Part shown: positions 19,392 through 29,663 of the stretch, piece after piece
How the letters are laid out: the number at the start of each line of letters is the position of its first letter
Position numbering within the stretch: position 1 is the stretch's first letter
Assembly: GCF_900447535.1 (NCBI RefSeq)
Contig: NZ_UFXX01000001.1
Span: 1,116,001-1,180,000 of the forward strand
Direction of reading: 5' to 3'
Origin: Dermacoccus nishinomiyaensis
GTDB lineage: Bacteria > Actinomycetota > Actinomycetes > Actinomycetales > Dermatophilaceae
Length of the DNA: 64,000 nucleotides
Made by a program: the position numbers and the translations under genes
The notes under the pieces: model-generated
Told to the model about the DNA's origin: nothing
What the model saw: only the letters and a program-made list of their open reading frames with translations
The model's database searches: none

Positions 19392-19431
19392 CCCTCCCGG
19401 GCCACTCGCACACTCCGGGGCCTCGGGAGGG
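19392..19431 (+). terminator. probable terminator after carbonic anhydrase
   Basis: CCCTCCCG (19392-19399) pairs with CGGGAGGG (19424-19431), and an inner GGCC/GGCC pairing follows a one-base bulge. It sits in the 222-bp gap before malate dehydrogenase. There is no T tract. Confidence 0.45.
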
Positions 19432-19531
19432 CCCGCAGGGACGTTCGGCCCTGACGCGGCGGGCCGGCTCGGCCTACCGTCAGTGGTGACCCGACGTCTT
19501 GTCCGGGAACCCGCCGACGAAATGAGCCGTC

Positions 19532-20515
19532 ATGCCCAAGCCCGCCGTTCGCGTTGCCGTCAGCGGAGCCGCTGGCGCCATCGGTTACAGCCTCCTCTTC
19601 CGCATCGCCGCGGGTGAACTGCTCGGCCCCGACCAGCCCGTAGAGCTGCGCCTGCTCGAGGTCGACGAAGCGCTCCGCAAGCTGGAGGGCACCGTCATGG
19701 AGCTGCAGGACTGCGCGTTCCCAATGCTCGCAGGCACGGAGACCGGCTCCGACGCGCGCCGCATGTTCGACGGCGTCAGTCACGCGCTGCTCGTCGGCGC
19801 GAAGCCGCGCGGGCCGGGCATGGAGCGCGGCGACCTGCTCGAGGTCAACGGCCACATCTTCGGCCCGCAGGGAGAGGCGCTCAACGACGCTGCCGCCGAT
19901 GAAGTGCAGGTCACCGTCACCGGCAACCCGGCGAACACGAACTGCCTCATCGCGATGCATGCGGCACGTGACATCCCGAACGAACGCTTCAGCGCGCTGA
20001 CGCGCCTCGACCAGAACCGCGCCGTCGCGCAGCTCGCCGCGAAGACGGGTGCGAGCGTCACCGACATCCACGACGTCATCATCTGGGGCAACCACAGCGC
20101 CACGCAGTACCCGGACGTCACGCACGCGACGATCCATGGCCGTGCCGCGCGCCTCGAGGTGGGCGATGACGCCTGGCTCAACGACGTCTTCATCCCGACG
20201 GTCGCGAAGCGCGGCGCCGCGATCATCGACGCCCGAGGCGCGTCGTCAGCGGCGAGCGCCGCGAGCGCGACGATCGATCACGCCCGCGACTGGGCTCTCG
20301 GCACCGACCGGATCGTCGCCATGGCCGTGCCGTCGGACGGCTCCTACGGCGTGCCCGAGGGGCTCGTGTCGAGCTTCCCCGTCACCGTCACCGAGCGCGC
20401 CTGGCGGATCGTTCCCGACCTCACGATCGACGAGTTCAGCCGCGCCCGCATCGACGCGAGCGTCGCCGAGCTCGAGAGCGAGCGCGACGCCGTCCGCGCA
20501 CTCGGGCTCATCTGA
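19532..20515 (+). CDS. mdh: malate dehydrogenase
   Basis: A protein of 327 residues. NAD-dependent oxidation of malate to oxaloacetate. The Rossmann loop [10 protein letters not shown] is at 11-20, substrate Arg158 and catalytic Asp160 are in LTRLDQNRA, and catalytic His188 is in [13 protein letters not shown]. Length and motifs match the LDH-like MDH group of actinobacteria. It lies downstream of fumarase, the preceding TCA enzyme, but after a probable terminator. Confidence 0.95.
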   Translation: MPKPAVRVAVSGAAGAIGYSLLFRIAAGELLGPDQPVELRLLEVDEALRKLEGTVMELQDCAFPMLAGTETGSDARRMFDGVSHALLVGAKPRGPGMERGDLLEVNGHIFGPQGEALNDAAADEVQVTVTGNPANTNCLIAMHAARDIPNERFSALTRLDQNRAVAQLAAKTGASVTDIHDVIIWGNHSATQYPDVTHATIHGRAARLEVGDDAWLNDVFIPTVAKRGAAIIDARGASSAASAASATIDHARDWALGTDRIVAMAVPSDGSYGVPEGLVSSFPVTVTERAWRIVPDLTIDEFSRARIDASVAELESERDAVRALGLI

Positions 20516-20531
20516 GCCCAACGACTCGCGG

Positions 20532-20568
20532 CGGCGCGTCAGGAGACCAGGGGGTTCCTGACGCGCCG
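20532..20568. terminator. bidirectional terminator between mdh and an aminotransferase
   Basis: A perfect 13-bp stem, CGGCGCGTCAGGA/TCCTGACGCGCCG, with an 11-base loop, starts 17 bp after the mdh stop. It separates convergent genes. Confidence 0.75.
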
Positions 20569-20655
20569 ACGTGCATCCCACGAACAGTAGGGCCCGAGCG
20601 ACCGGCGCCGTCTGACGTAGCCGGCACGACTGGTGCACCGCAGGACGTCACAGCG

Positions 20656-21840
20656 TCATGACGAGCTACCGACGAACCTCACCATCCGGTCGAACGCCTC
20701 GTCGAGCTCATCGCTCGCGACAGCGAGGCTCATCCGCATGAACCGGTGCCCGTCGACGGGGTCGAAGTCGATCCCGGGGGTGATGGCGACGCCCGTCGCG
20801 GCGAGCACGTCGGCGCACCAGCGCACGGAGTCGTCGGTGAGGTGCGTGACGTCGCACCAGGCGTAGAACGCGCCGTCCGGTGGCGCGTAGGTCGTCACCC
20901 CGATCTCGGGAAGGCGCCGCTGCACCAACTCACGATTGCGCCGGTACGTCTCGACGTGCCCCTCCAGCTCACCGCGTGCCGCCTCGCCGAGGGCCGCGAG
21001 CGCCGCATGCTGTGACACGGCCGGCGGGCAGATCGTGAGATTCGAGGCGAGAATGGCGACGCGTCGGCGCAGGTGCGCGGGCACGAGCATCCACCCGACG
21101 CGCCAACCCGTCATGGAGAAGAACTTCGACACCGAACCGATGACGGCGCCCTGGCGCGACGTCTGCCACGCGCTCGACGTCGCGCGCCCGAACGAGATGC
21201 CGTGGTAGATCTCGTCGCTGACGAGCAGCACGCCGTGCGCGTCGCACCAGCGCGCGATGGCTGCGAGTTCGTCCGCGTCGATGATCGTGCCCGTCGGGTT
21301 GGCGGGGCTCGCGACGACGAGCCCCTTCGGCGCGGCGCCGCGCGCGACACGTTCCGCCTCGAGCATCGCGACGGTGGGTTGGTAGCGCACCTCGGCGCCG
21401 CACGCGAGCTCCACGGCGGACATCCCCAGCGCCCGCAGCGTGTTGCGGTAGGCGGGGTAGCCCGGGCGGGTCATCCACACCTCGTCGCCGCCGTCGAACG
21501 CAGCGAGGAACAGCAGCGTGAACGCGCCCGACGACCCGGTCGTGACGATGACGTCGTCAGCACTCACGTCGTCGACGCCGAGGTCGCGGTGATACGCGGC
21601 GATCGCCTCACGCAGCGGCCGGATGCCGACCGTCTCGGTGTACCCGAGCGCATCGGCCTCGATCGCCGCGGCAGCCGCCTCCCGGGCTGCGCGCGGCGCG
21701 CCCGTCGAGGGCTGGCCGGCGCACAGGCTGATGACGTCGCCGTGCGTACGCTGACGTTCCGCTGCCGCGGCGAGCACCTCCATGACGTGGAACGGCTCGA
21801 CGTCGCTGCGTCGACTCGGCTGGGCGGCTGGCAGGCTCAT
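20656..21840 (-). CDS. pyridoxal phosphate-dependent aminotransferase, class I/II
   Basis: A protein of 394 residues. The PLP lysine lies in GSVSKFFSMTGWRVGW, with ASPANPTGTI, VSDEIYHGISFG and the C-terminal FMRMSLA Arg that holds the substrate carboxylate. It is an aspartate-aminotransferase-fold enzyme (subfamily I-gamma style); amino donor and acceptor cannot be assigned. The ATG at 21840 is preferred to a GTG three codons upstream. It follows glmM on the same strand but across a 36-bp palindrome. Confidence 0.88.
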   Translation of the reverse strand: MSLPAAQPSRRSDVEPFHVMEVLAAAAERQRTHGDVISLCAGQPSTGAPRAAREAAAAAIEADALGYTETVGIRPLREAIAAYHRDLGVDDVSADDVIVTTGSSGAFTLLFLAAFDGGDEVWMTRPGYPAYRNTLRALGMSAVELACGAEVRYQPTVAMLEAERVARGAAPKGLVVASPANPTGTIIDADELAAIARWCDAHGVLLVSDEIYHGISFGRATSSAWQTSRQGAVIGSVSKFFSMTGWRVGWMLVPAHLRRRVAILASNLTICPPAVSQHAALAALGEAARGELEGHVETYRRNRELVQRRLPEIGVTTYAPPDGAFYAWCDVTHLTDDSVRWCADVLAATGVAITPGIDFDPVDGHRFMRMSLAVASDELDEAFDRMVRFVGSSS

Positions 21841-21943
21841 GCCTGCCACTGTGACACACCCCGCACGCGTGACGGCCGTCGGCGCTGTCCGTCAGCTCCC
21901 GTCGACAGCTCGCCGGGCCACCACACGACTGGGAGGCACACGA

Positions 21944-21979
21944 CTGCGCCCAGATGCACCCGGGTGCATCTGGGCGCAG
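21944..21979 (-). terminator. 36-bp perfect palindrome after glmM
   Basis: Each half is 18 bases (21944-21961 and 21962-21979) and the match is complete with no spacer. It lies 24 bp after the glmM stop, so a terminator hairpin is the simplest reading. A protein-binding site for the downstream aminotransferase is possible. Confidence 0.7.
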
Positions 21980-22002
21980 GACGAAAGCGCGCAGCCGGCA
22001 GT

Positions 22003-23358
22003 TCAGTCGATCGACAGCTCGCGCTTGACGACGTCGGCGAGGTGCGTCGCGACGGCCTGCGCGCGTTCGGCGGTGTCGGCCTCGACCATGACGCGCACGA
22101 CCGGTTCGGTGCCCGACTTGCGCAGCAGCACGCGCCCGGCGCCGGCGAGGTCGCTCTCGGCGGCGCGCACAGCGGCCTGCACGCCGTCGTGCGAATCGAC
22201 GGCCGACTTGTCGACCCCCTTGACGTTGATGAGCTTCTGCGGCATCCGCTGCATGACGGCGCCGAGCTGGGCGAGCGAGCGCCCACTCGAGGCCACGCGG
22301 GCAGCAAGGAGCAGGCCCGTGAGCACGCCGTCACCGGTCGTGCCGTGGTCGAGTGCGATGACGTGCCCCGACTGCTCGCCCCCGAGCGAGTACGACCCGC
22401 GGCGCATCTCCTCGAGCACGTAGCGGTCGCCGACACCGGTCTGCTTGACGGCGATGCCCTCGCGCTCCATCGCCTTGATCATGCCGAGGTTGCTCATGAC
22501 CGTCGCGACGAGCGTGTCCTCGGCGAGCACGCCGCGCTCCTTGAGGTCGAGCGCGAGGATCGCCATGATTTGGTCACCGTCGACCACCTCACCCGTTCCG
22601 TCGACGGCGAGGCAGCGGTCCGCGTCACCGTCGAAGGCCACACCGAAGTCGGCTCCATTCGCGACGACCGCTTCCTGCAGCTTCTCCAGGTGCGTCGAGC
22701 CGTAGCCGTCGTTGATGTTGAGCCCGTCCGGCGTCGCACCGATGACGACGACGTCCGCGCCCGCGCGGCGGAACACCTCGGGCCCGACGACGGAGGCCGC
22801 GCCGTGCGCGCAGTCGACGACGATCTTGAGGCCCTCGAGGCGGTGCGGAAGCGCGCCGAGCAGGTGACCGATGTACTTCTCACCGCCCTCGGCGTAGGGA
22901 TGCACACGACCGACCGACGCACCCGTCGGACGCTCGTACTCCTCGTGCAGGTGCGCCTCGATCGCGTCCTCGAGCGCGTCGGGCAGCTTGTGGCCGCCGC
23001 GGCTGAAGAACTTGATGCCGTTGTCTGGCATAGCGTTGTGCGAGGCCGACAGCATCGCGCCGAGGTCGGCGTTCATCGTCGCCGTCAGGTAGGCGATGGC
23101 CGGCGTCGGCAGCACGCCCGCGTCGTAGACGTCGACGCCCGCGCTCGCGAGCCCGGCGACGGTGGCCGCACCGAGGAACTCCCCCGACGCGCGCGGGTCG
23201 CGTCCGACGACGGCGACAGGACGCTCGTGATCGGCCGAGACCTCCCCGGCCTCGACGAGTACCCGTGCTGCTGCGACGGACAGCCCGAGTGCGAGCTCTG
23301 CCGTGACGTCCTGGTTGGCGACGCCACGCACACCGTCAGTGCCGAACATGCGGCCCAT
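22003..23358 (-). CDS. glmM: phosphoglucosamine mutase
   Basis: A protein of 451 residues. It converts glucosamine 6-phosphate to glucosamine 1-phosphate for peptidoglycan precursor UDP-GlcNAc. The phosphoserine loop SASHN has catalytic Ser106, the metal loop is DGDADRC, the sugar-binding loop GGEQSGH, and the phosphate-binding loop [17 protein letters not shown] lies just before the ATG at 23358. It follows rplM-rpsI on the same strand, a common actinobacterial order, but an inverted repeat separates the units. Confidence 0.95.
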   Translation of the reverse strand: MGRMFGTDGVRGVANQDVTAELALGLSVAAARVLVEAGEVSADHERPVAVVGRDPRASGEFLGAATVAGLASAGVDVYDAGVLPTPAIAYLTATMNADLGAMLSASHNAMPDNGIKFFSRGGHKLPDALEDAIEAHLHEEYERPTGASVGRVHPYAEGGEKYIGHLLGALPHRLEGLKIVVDCAHGAASVVGPEVFRRAGADVVVIGATPDGLNINDGYGSTHLEKLQEAVVANGADFGVAFDGDADRCLAVDGTGEVVDGDQIMAILALDLKERGVLAEDTLVATVMSNLGMIKAMEREGIAVKQTGVGDRYVLEEMRRGSYSLGGEQSGHVIALDHGTTGDGVLTGLLLAARVASSGRSLAQLGAVMQRMPQKLINVKGVDKSAVDSHDGVQAAVRAAESDLAGAGRVLLRKSGTEPVVRVMVEADTAERAQAVATHLADVVKRELSID

Positions 23359-23409
23359 GTGCCCCTCCTGAGGTCTTCGGAATCTCTCTCCACAATACGC
23401 GGCGGTACG

Positions 23410-23455
23410 CGAATCGCTCCGCACCCGGCGCATGGGCCGGATACGGAGCGATTCG
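23410..23455 (-). terminator. terminator after rpsI
   Basis: CGAATCGCTCCG and CGGAGCGATTCG form 12 perfect pairs, and the 22-base interior can pair again through CCGG motifs. It lies between the rpsI stop and the glmM start. Confidence 0.65.
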
Positions 23456-23473
23456 AGCAGTGCAGCGCGTGGA

Positions 23474-23983
23474 TCAGCGCTTGCTGAACTGCGACGCCTT
23501 GCGGGCCTTCTTGAGGCCGGCCTTCTTGCGCTCCGGAACGCGTGCGTCACGCGTGAGGAAGCCGGCCTTCTTGAGGATCGGACGGTTCAGCTCTTCGTCG
23601 ACGCCGTTCAGCGAACGGGCGACGCCGAGGCGAACGGCACCGGCCTGGCCCGAGGGGCCACCGCCGTGCACGCGCACGAGGACGTCGTACGCACCGTCCA
23701 GCTCGAGCACCGTGAGGGGCTCGTTGACGATCTGCTGGTGCACCTTGTTCGGGAAGTACTCCTCGAGGGTGCGGCCGTTGATCTTCCACTCGCCCGTACC
23801 GGGGACGATGCGGACGCGGGCGATGGCCTGCTTGCGGCGGCCGGTCGCGGCGCCGGGCGCGGAAGCGGACGGGCGACGAACCTCGCCGTTCTCGCCGACG
23901 GGGCCGGTCGACTCGCTCGTGTATTCGGTCAGCTGCGGCTCGTCCGTCTCGAGGACGTCGAGCTCAACGTTCTGGTCTGCCAC
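23474..23983 (-). CDS. rpsI: 30S ribosomal protein S9
   Basis: A protein of 169 residues from a GTG start. The S9 core starts near residue 48 ([20 protein letters not shown]) and ends in the basic tail [12 protein letters not shown] that reaches the P-site tRNA. The first 45 residues are acidic and poorly conserved, an extension usual in actinobacteria. It follows rplM by 31 bp. Confidence 0.97.
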   Translation of the reverse strand: MADQNVELDVLETDEPQLTEYTSESTGPVGENGEVRRPSASAPGAATGRRKQAIARVRIVPGTGEWKINGRTLEEYFPNKVHQQIVNEPLTVLELDGAYDVLVRVHGGGPSGQAGAVRLGVARSLNGVDEELNRPILKKAGFLTRDARVPERKKAGLKKARKASQFSKR

Positions 23984-24014
23984 GGTTCTCCTAAGAATTC
24001 AGCAGCGCGCGCGA

Positions 24015-24464
24015 TTACTGCGCGACCTGGGTGATCTCGAACGGCTTGGGCTGCTGCGCGGCGTGCGGGTGCTCGGCACCGCGGTACACCTTGAGCTTGG
24101 CGATCTGGGCGCGGCCCAGCTTCGTCTTGGGCAGCATGCCTCGGACGGCCTTCTCGACGGCCTTCTCCGGGTCCTTCGCCATGAGCTCCGTGTAGGAGGT
24201 CGAGGTCAGACCGCCGGGGAAGCCCGAGTGACGGTAGGCCTTCTTCTTCTCGAGCTTGGCGCCGGTGAGGGCGACCTTGTCGGCGTTGATGATGATGACG
24301 AAGTCACCGGTGTCGATGTGCGGCGCAAACGTGGGCTTGTGCTTGCCACGCAGCAGCGATGCAGTCTGGGACGCGAGGCGACCCAGAACGACGTCGGTGG
24401 CGTCGATGACGTGCCAGGTGCGGTCAGCCTGAGCCGACTCCTGGTTGGGGGTGAACGTACGCAC
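24015..24464 (-). CDS. rplM: 50S ribosomal protein L13
   Basis: A protein of 149 residues from a GTG start. The family motifs [20 protein letters not shown] and the later stretch beginning [11 protein letters not shown] are present. An early assembly protein of the large subunit. First gene of the rplM-rpsI unit, with a promoter about 110 bp upstream. Confidence 0.97.
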   Translation of the reverse strand: MRTFTPNQESAQADRTWHVIDATDVVLGRLASQTASLLRGKHKPTFAPHIDTGDFVIIINADKVALTGAKLEKKKAYRHSGFPGGLTSTSYTELMAKDPEKAVEKAVRGMLPKTKLGRAQIAKLKVYRGAEHPHAAQQPKPFEITQVAQ

Positions 24465-24571
24465 GGTCGTTCCCTTCGTTCTGTCGTTGACGATGGGCGG
24501 CCACTTCGTGCGCGGTCACCGCCCGGGCGACAGCCCGCATGCGACCAGCTGCGACGAAGCAACAGTCAACC

Positions 24572-24600
24572 AGTCTACGGCAGATGCACACCCGGTCGAA
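24572..24600 (-). promoter_or_regulatory. rplM-rpsI promoter
   Basis: On the minus strand the -35 is TTCGAC (24595-24600), the spacer 17 bp and the -10 TAGACT (24572-24577). The -10 is strong, the -35 only partly matches consensus. Confidence 0.5.
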
Positions 24601-24685
24601 ATCGTGCAGTCATGACGTATCCCCTTGCGCCGCAATGTCTTTCACGGATCGCCACACCCGTCGATCGACGCGCTCCGGGTCGATC

Positions 24686-24700
24686 GCACAACTATTGTGC
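24686..24700. promoter_or_regulatory. candidate operator of the ArsR-like regulator
   Basis: GCACAA-CTA-TTGTGC is a perfect 6-bp dyad with a 3-bp centre, 49 bp before the regulator's ATG and about 85 bp behind the rplM promoter. Size and position fit an autoregulatory site. Confidence 0.45.
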
Positions 24701-24749
24701 AAAATGGACGCCTCCGTCGTCGCGCCATCGACTCCGGTAGCCTCGGGCC

Positions 24750-25319
24750 ATGAACACGGCCGCGGGCAGCGACCCCTACCGCGTCATCGCCCATCCGATG
24801 CGTTCGCGCATCCTCGCGCACCTGCGTCTGCACGGCGGTTCGACGTCTGCCGAACTGGCCCGAGCCCTCGGCACGCACACCGGGGCGACGAGCTACCACG
24901 TGCGCGTGCTCGAGGGCGCAGGCCTGGTCGAGGACACCGGGCTCGGCAACGCGAAGACGCGCGTCTGGGCTCTCGTCGACGAATCGGACGACACCGATGA
25001 CGCGAATCCCAGCGATGCCCTCGAGTTCCTCGACGACGCCGACGCCGAAGACGCGCGCTGGCTTGAGCACGACTTCATCACGCACGTCAGTGAGCGCGCC
25101 CACGCCTGGGTCGACGAGCAGGACGCCTGGCCCTACGTGTGGCAGGACGAGTGCCGCGCGTTCGACTCCCCCGTCCTCGTGAGCGAGGAGCAGATGAGCG
25201 CTCTGCGCTCCGAGATGGAGGCGCTTCTTGCGCGGTATCGCCGAGCCGGCGCAGGCACCCCGGGTGCGCGACGGGTCGCCGTCACCGTCGTCCCGCTGCC
25301 GCTGCCGAACGTCACGTGA
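24750..25319 (+). CDS. ArsR/SmtB-like winged-helix transcriptional regulator
   Basis: A protein of 189 residues. The winged-helix domain covers about residues 8-80 (HPMRSRILAHLRLHGGSTSAELARALGTHTGATSYHVRVLEGAGLV). There is no Cys pair for metal binding, and the rest is an acidic stretch followed by Trp-rich sequence (WVDEQDAWPYVWQDE), so it is probably not a metal sensor. Ligand and targets are unknown. It is divergent from rplM and convergent with truA. Confidence 0.75.
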   Translation: MNTAAGSDPYRVIAHPMRSRILAHLRLHGGSTSAELARALGTHTGATSYHVRVLEGAGLVEDTGLGNAKTRVWALVDESDDTDDANPSDALEFLDDADAEDARWLEHDFITHVSERAHAWVDEQDAWPYVWQDECRAFDSPVLVSEEQMSALRSEMEALLARYRRAGAGTPGARRVAVTVVPLPLPNVT

Positions 25320-25454
25320 GCACCGGCCCAGGCGAGCTCCATGACCGGCCGATGAATGCGAGCGAACGGGCCGAATCTACGCGTCCTGACACTCGCGTCC
25401 GGCCACTCCGCTCGTATTCGCCGCGCTGACGTCGAGGCAGCGGTCGCGATGGGC

Positions 25455-26303
25455 TCAGGTTGCCCCATCGAGGTCAGCCGCCGAACGCATGACGCGCGAC
25501 GCCGCATCGCGCGCCGCGAACTGATCGGGACTCGGGTAGCTGACCTCCTCGAGGCACAGCCCGTGCGGCGGCATGACGACGACGCCCGGGTCGCGTCGCC
25601 CCGCAGTCAGTACCTGCGCGGGCCAGTCGATCGGGCGACGCCCCTCCCCCACCGGCACGACGCCGCCGATGAGGGCCCGCACCATCGAGTGGCAGAACGC
25701 GTCGGCCTCCAACCGCGCGGTGAGCACGCCGTCCGTCTCGCGCGTCCACGCGTAGTCGAGCAGCGTGCGGATCGTCGTCGCACCCTCGCGGGGCTTGCAG
25801 TAGGCCGCGAAGTCGTGCAACCCGACGAGCAGGGCCGACGCGGCGTTCATCGCGTCGACGTCCAGGTTTCGCTTGACGACGACGGTGTCGCGCCGGCGAA
25901 GCGGGTCGAGGCGCGCCGCATCGTCGAGCAGGCGATAGCTGTAGCGGCGCTTCAGCGCCGAGAAGCGAGCATCGAAACTCGCGGGCTGCTCACTGGCGGC
26001 CTTGACGACGACGTCCCCCGCCAGGACGCCGTTGAGGCGCGTGACGAGCGCCTGGGCGGGCGCACGCTCGCTTCGCCCCGGCAGCGCAGCCCACGCGTCG
26101 GCGTCGATGTCGCCGTGGCACACCCCACCGCGCGCGTGGACGCCGGCGTCGGTGCGCCCGGCCACCGTCAGTCGGACATCGTCGCGGCGCAGGACGCGCG
26201 TGAGCGCACCCGTCAGTTCTCCCTCGACAGTGCGACGTCCGGGCTGGCGGGCCCACCCCGAGAAGTCGGTGCCGTCGTAGGCGAAGTCGATCCTGAAACG
26301 CAT
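25455..26303 (-). CDS. truA: tRNA pseudouridine(38-40) synthase TruA
   Basis: A protein of 282 residues. Catalytic Asp52 is in the GRTDAGVHA motif, with FHARF-like SFDARFSALKRRYSYRL and FCHSMVRALIGG blocks further on. It modifies the anticodon arm of many tRNAs. The ATG at 26303 is preferred to a TTG three codons upstream. It follows rplQ, as in many bacteria, but a clear terminator separates the two. Confidence 0.93.
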   Translation of the reverse strand: MRFRIDFAYDGTDFSGWARQPGRRTVEGELTGALTRVLRRDDVRLTVAGRTDAGVHARGGVCHGDIDADAWAALPGRSERAPAQALVTRLNGVLAGDVVVKAASEQPASFDARFSALKRRYSYRLLDDAARLDPLRRRDTVVVKRNLDVDAMNAASALLVGLHDFAAYCKPREGATTIRTLLDYAWTRETDGVLTARLEADAFCHSMVRALIGGVVPVGEGRRPIDWPAQVLTAGRRDPGVVVMPPHGLCLEEVSYPSPDQFAARDAASRVMRSAADLDGAT

Positions 26304-26341
26304 GCCGCCCAACCTATCCCGCGAACTCGACCACGGACGCG

Positions 26342-26379
26342 ACGATGCCCGCCTCCCCCGAGGGGGAAGCGGGCATCGT
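26342..26379 (-). terminator. terminator of the infA-to-rplQ operon
   Basis: ACGATGCCCGC and GCGGGCATCGT form 11 perfect pairs. The interior repeats the trick with TCCCCC/GGGGGA, giving a long two-part hairpin 15 bp after the rplQ stop. Confidence 0.75.
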
Positions 26380-26393
26380 GCGTGACAGGTCGA

Positions 26394-26909
26394 TCAGGCG
26401 TCGCCGTCAGCCTTCGAGGCACCGCCGGACGTCTCCGTCGCGGCAGGGGTCACGGGCGTGACGTCCGCTGCCGGAGCGGCCGCAGCGTCTTCCTTGACCG
26501 CGCGCTTCGTGGCGGCCTCGGCCTCCTTGACCGTCGACTGCTTCGCGGAGTAGGCCTCGCGAACCAGTTCGATGACGACCATGGGGGCGTTGTCGCCCTT
26601 GCGCGGCGCGATCTTGGTGATGCGCGTGTAGCCGCCGGGACGCTCGGCCATGTCGGGTGCGATCTCCGTGAAGAGACGGTGCACGGCCGACTTGTCCGAG
26701 ATCTTGCGCATCACGCGTCGACGCGAGGCGAGGTCGCCGCGCTTGCCGAACGAGATGAGGCGCTCGGCGTACGGACGCAGGCGCTTGGCCTTCGCCTCCG
26801 TCGTCGTGACGCGGTCGTGGGTGAACAGCTGAGTGGCCATGTTGGCCATGATCAGCCGCTCGTGCGACGGGCTGCCGCCGACGCGGGCGCCCTTCGTGGG
26901 GGTAGGCAT
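26394..26909 (-). CDS. rplQ: 50S ribosomal protein L17
   Basis: A protein of 171 residues. The core (residues 1-115) has the typical block [20 protein letters not shown]. About 50 further residues rich in Ala, Pro and Thr form a tail that is longer than in Proteobacteria. Last gene of the alpha operon. Confidence 0.97.
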   Translation of the reverse strand: MPTPTKGARVGGSPSHERLIMANMATQLFTHDRVTTTEAKAKRLRPYAERLISFGKRGDLASRRRVMRKISDKSAVHRLFTEIAPDMAERPGGYTRITKIAPRKGDNAPMVVIELVREAYSAKQSTVKEAEAATKRAVKEDAAAAPAADVTPVTPAATETSGGASKADGDA

Positions 26910-26987
26910 GTTTTCTCCTTGGTCTACCGGTCAGCTGCGAGAATGCTCAACTCAGCGAGCAGGCTCACCGCTGTACCGAAAAGCTGC

Positions 26988-28007
26988 TCAGTACTGCTCG
27001 TCCTCGGCGAGGTCCGCGCCGTCGGAGTCCTCGTCGTAGCGGTCGGCGATGACGCTGGCGTCGAACCCGGGCGGGCTGTCCTTCAGCTGAAGGCCCATGT
27101 CGCGCAGCTTGTCGGCGACCTCGTGGATCGACTTCGAACCGAAGTTGCGAATGTCGAGCAGGTCGGCCTCGCTGCGGGACACGAGTTCACCCACGGTGTG
27201 GATGCCCTCGCGCTTGAGGCAGTTGTAGGAGCGGACGGTGAGGTCGAGGTCCTCGATCGGCAGAGCGAGGTCCTCGGCGAGCGCTGCGTCGGTCGGGGAC
27301 GGACCCATGTCGATGCCCTCGGCCTCGACGTTGAGCTCACGCGCGAGACCGAACAGCTCGACGAGCGTGGAGCCGGCCGAAGCCATGGCGTCACGCGGGG
27401 CCATCGAGTTCTTCGTCTCGACGTCGACGATGAGCTTGTCGAAGTCGGTGCGCTGCTCGACACGCGTGGCCTCGACCTTGTAGGTCACGGCCAGCACCGG
27501 CGAGTAGATGGAGTCGACCGGGATGCGGCCGATCTCCTGCTCCGCCGACTTGTTCAGCGCCGCCGAGACGTAGCCGCGGCCGCGCTCGACCGTCAGCTCC
27601 ATCTCGATGCTGCCCTTGTCGTTCAGCGTCGCGATCTCGAGGTCGGGGTTGTGCACCTCGACACCGGCCGGGGGCGCGATGTCAGCAGCGGTGACGACAC
27701 CCGCGCCCTGCTTGCGCAGGTACATCACGACGGGCTCGTCGTGCTCCGAGGAGACGACCAGACCCTTGATGTTGAGGATGACCTCGGTGACGTCTTCCTT
27801 GACGCCGGGGATCGTCGAGAACTCGTGCTGGACGCCGTCGATGCGGATGCTGGTGACGGCGGCACCCGGGATGCTCGAGAGCAGGGTGCGGCGGAGCGAG
27901 TTGCCGAGCGTGTAGCCGAAACCCGGCTCCAGGGGCTCGATGACGAACCGCGAACGGCTCTCGGAAACCACGTCCTCGGAGAGCGTGGGGCGCTGTGCGA
28001 TGAGCAC
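26988..28007 (-). CDS. rpoA: DNA-directed RNA polymerase alpha subunit
   Basis: A protein of 339 residues from a GTG start. The N-terminal dimer domain (1-230) contains [20 protein letters not shown], and the C-terminal UP-element and activator-binding domain (about 250-315) has the [16 protein letters not shown] and [12 protein letters not shown] helices. The alpha dimer is the platform for beta and beta' assembly. Placed between rpsD and rplQ as in most bacteria. Confidence 0.98.
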   Translation of the reverse strand: MLIAQRPTLSEDVVSESRSRFVIEPLEPGFGYTLGNSLRRTLLSSIPGAAVTSIRIDGVQHEFSTIPGVKEDVTEVILNIKGLVVSSEHDEPVVMYLRKQGAGVVTAADIAPPAGVEVHNPDLEIATLNDKGSIEMELTVERGRGYVSAALNKSAEQEIGRIPVDSIYSPVLAVTYKVEATRVEQRTDFDKLIVDVETKNSMAPRDAMASAGSTLVELFGLARELNVEAEGIDMGPSPTDAALAEDLALPIEDLDLTVRSYNCLKREGIHTVGELVSRSEADLLDIRNFGSKSIHEVADKLRDMGLQLKDSPPGFDASVIADRYDEDSDGADLAEDEQY

Positions 28008-28162
28008 TCTCGTTGTCCTTTCCTACGGCGACCACTATTTGACGCCGGGTGAACGAGCAGGAATCGAGTCCTGCGCCGGTGCGAGCTCTGTCTCTCGGAC
28101 CGGCAGGTGGAAGGTGGCGCCTCACGCGGCGCGAAGCGCCACCTTCCGATGCGAAGCTCGGA

Positions 28163-28771
28163 TCAGTTCTTCGAGTAGAGCTCGACGATGAGCTGCTCGG
28201 TGAGCTGGCTGTCGATCTGCTCGCGCGTCGGGAGCTGGTGGATCAGCACCTGCAGCGTGCCCGGGACGACGTGCAGCCACGCCGGAACGGGACGCTCGCC
28301 GAACGTCTCGCGAGCGAGCTGGATCGGGAACGCCTCGCGCGACTTCTCACGGACCGTGATGATGTCGTACTGCTCGACGCGGTAGGACGGGACGTCGACG
28401 CGCACGCCGTTGACCTCGAAGTGACCGTGCGTGACGAGCTGGCGGGCAGCGCGGCGCGTGCGGGCGAGGCCGGCGCGGTAGATGACGTTGTCGAGGCGGG
28501 ACTCGAGGATGATGAGCAGGTTCTCACCGGTCTTGCCGGGGCGGCGCGCCGCCTCCTTGTAGTACCGGACGAACTGCTTCTCCATGACGCCGTAGGTGAA
28601 GCGGGCCTTCTGCTTCTCCTGCAGCTGGTGAAGGTACTCCTTCTCCTGGATTCGACCGCGGCCGTGCTGGCCGGGCGGGAAGGGGCGCATCTCGAAGTTC
28701 TTGTCACCACCGACGAGGTCGGTCTTGAGTCGACGCGACTTCTTGGTGATCGGGCCGGTGTAACGGGCCAT
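28163..28771 (-). CDS. rpsD: 30S ribosomal protein S4
   Basis: A protein of 202 residues. The N-terminal part lacks the four zinc cysteines found in some S4 forms, so this is the C-minus type. The S4 RNA-binding domain includes RLDNVIYRAGLARTRRAARQ. A primary 16S-binding protein that often represses its own operon. Spacer to rpoA is 155 bp. Confidence 0.97.
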   Translation of the reverse strand: MARYTGPITKKSRRLKTDLVGGDKNFEMRPFPPGQHGRGRIQEKEYLHQLQEKQKARFTYGVMEKQFVRYYKEAARRPGKTGENLLIILESRLDNVIYRAGLARTRRAARQLVTHGHFEVNGVRVDVPSYRVEQYDIITVREKSREAFPIQLARETFGERPVPAWLHVVPGTLQVLIHQLPTREQIDSQLTEQLIVELYSKN

Positions 28772-28815
28772 GTGGGGTGTCTCCTAGTTCGTCTTCGTTC
28801 GCGGTGTCTGGGTGA

Positions 28816-29223
28816 TCAGACGCGGCGACGCTTGGGCGGGCGGACGCCGTTGTGCGGCGTGGGCGTGACATCGCTGATCGCGCCGACCTCGAGGCCGGTC
28901 GCGGTGAGCGAGCGGATGGCGGTCTCACGACCGGAACCCGGGCCCTTGACGAAGACGTCGACCTTGCGCATGCCGTGGTCCATGGCACGACGCGCAGCGG
29001 CCTCGGCGGCCATCTGCGCTGCGTAGGGGGTCGACTTGCGGGAACCCTTGAAGCCGACCTGGCCGGCGGACGCCCACGAGATCACGGCACCGGTGGGGTC
29101 CGTGATGGAAACGATGGTGTTGTTGAACGTGCTCTTGATGTGGGCCTGGCCCGCAGCAACGTTCTTCTTCTCCTTGCGGCGCACCTTCTTGGCGCCCGCG
29201 GCCATACGGCTCTTGGGAGGCAT
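28816..29223 (-). CDS. rpsK: 30S ribosomal protein S11
   Basis: A protein of 135 residues with a Lys/Arg-rich N-terminal tail and the S11 motif [19 protein letters not shown]. The C terminus ends in the usual [15 protein letters not shown]. It lines the platform near the mRNA exit. Confidence 0.97.
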   Translation of the reverse strand: MPPKSRMAAGAKKVRRKEKKNVAAGQAHIKSTFNNTIVSITDPTGAVISWASAGQVGFKGSRKSTPYAAQMAAEAAARRAMDHGMRKVDVFVKGPGSGRETAIRSLTATGLEVGAISDVTPTPHNGVRPPKRRRV

Positions 29224-29288
29224 AGTTCGAATCTCCTGTTTCGACGCTCAGTTGAGGAAGTAGTCGTGATCAGCCGAAGCTGCTCGAC

Positions 29289-29663
29289 TCACTTGGCCTT
29301 CTTCTTGCCGGCCACGGTGCGCTTCGGGCCCTTGCGGGTACGAGCGTTCGTCTTGGTGCGCTGACCGTGCACGGGCAGGCCACGGCGGTGGCGCAGACCC
29401 TCGTAGCTTCCGATCTCCACCTTGCGGCGGATGTCGGCGGCGATCTCACGGCGCAGGTCACCTTCGAGGCGGAAGCTTGCCTCGAGGTGGTCACGCAGCT
29501 TGACGAGTTCTTCCTCGGTGAGGTCGCGGACGCGCGTGTCCGGGTTGACGCCGGTCGCGGCCAGCGTCTCCTGGGCACGGGTACGCCCGACGCCGAAGAT
29601 GTAGGTGAGGCCGACCTCGACGCGCTTCTCGCGCGGCAGGTCGACACCGATGAGACGTGCCAT
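29289..29663 (-). CDS. rpsM: 30S ribosomal protein S13
   Basis: A protein of 124 residues. It begins [20 protein letters not shown] and has the helix-hairpin-helix region followed by the basic tail [20 protein letters not shown]. It contacts P-site tRNA and forms intersubunit bridges. AGGAG precedes the ATG. Confidence 0.97.
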   Translation of the reverse strand: MARLIGVDLPREKRVEVGLTYIFGVGRTRAQETLAATGVNPDTRVRDLTEEELVKLRDHLEASFRLEGDLRREIAADIRRKVEIGSYEGLRHRRGLPVHGQRTKTNARTRKGPKRTVAGKKKAK

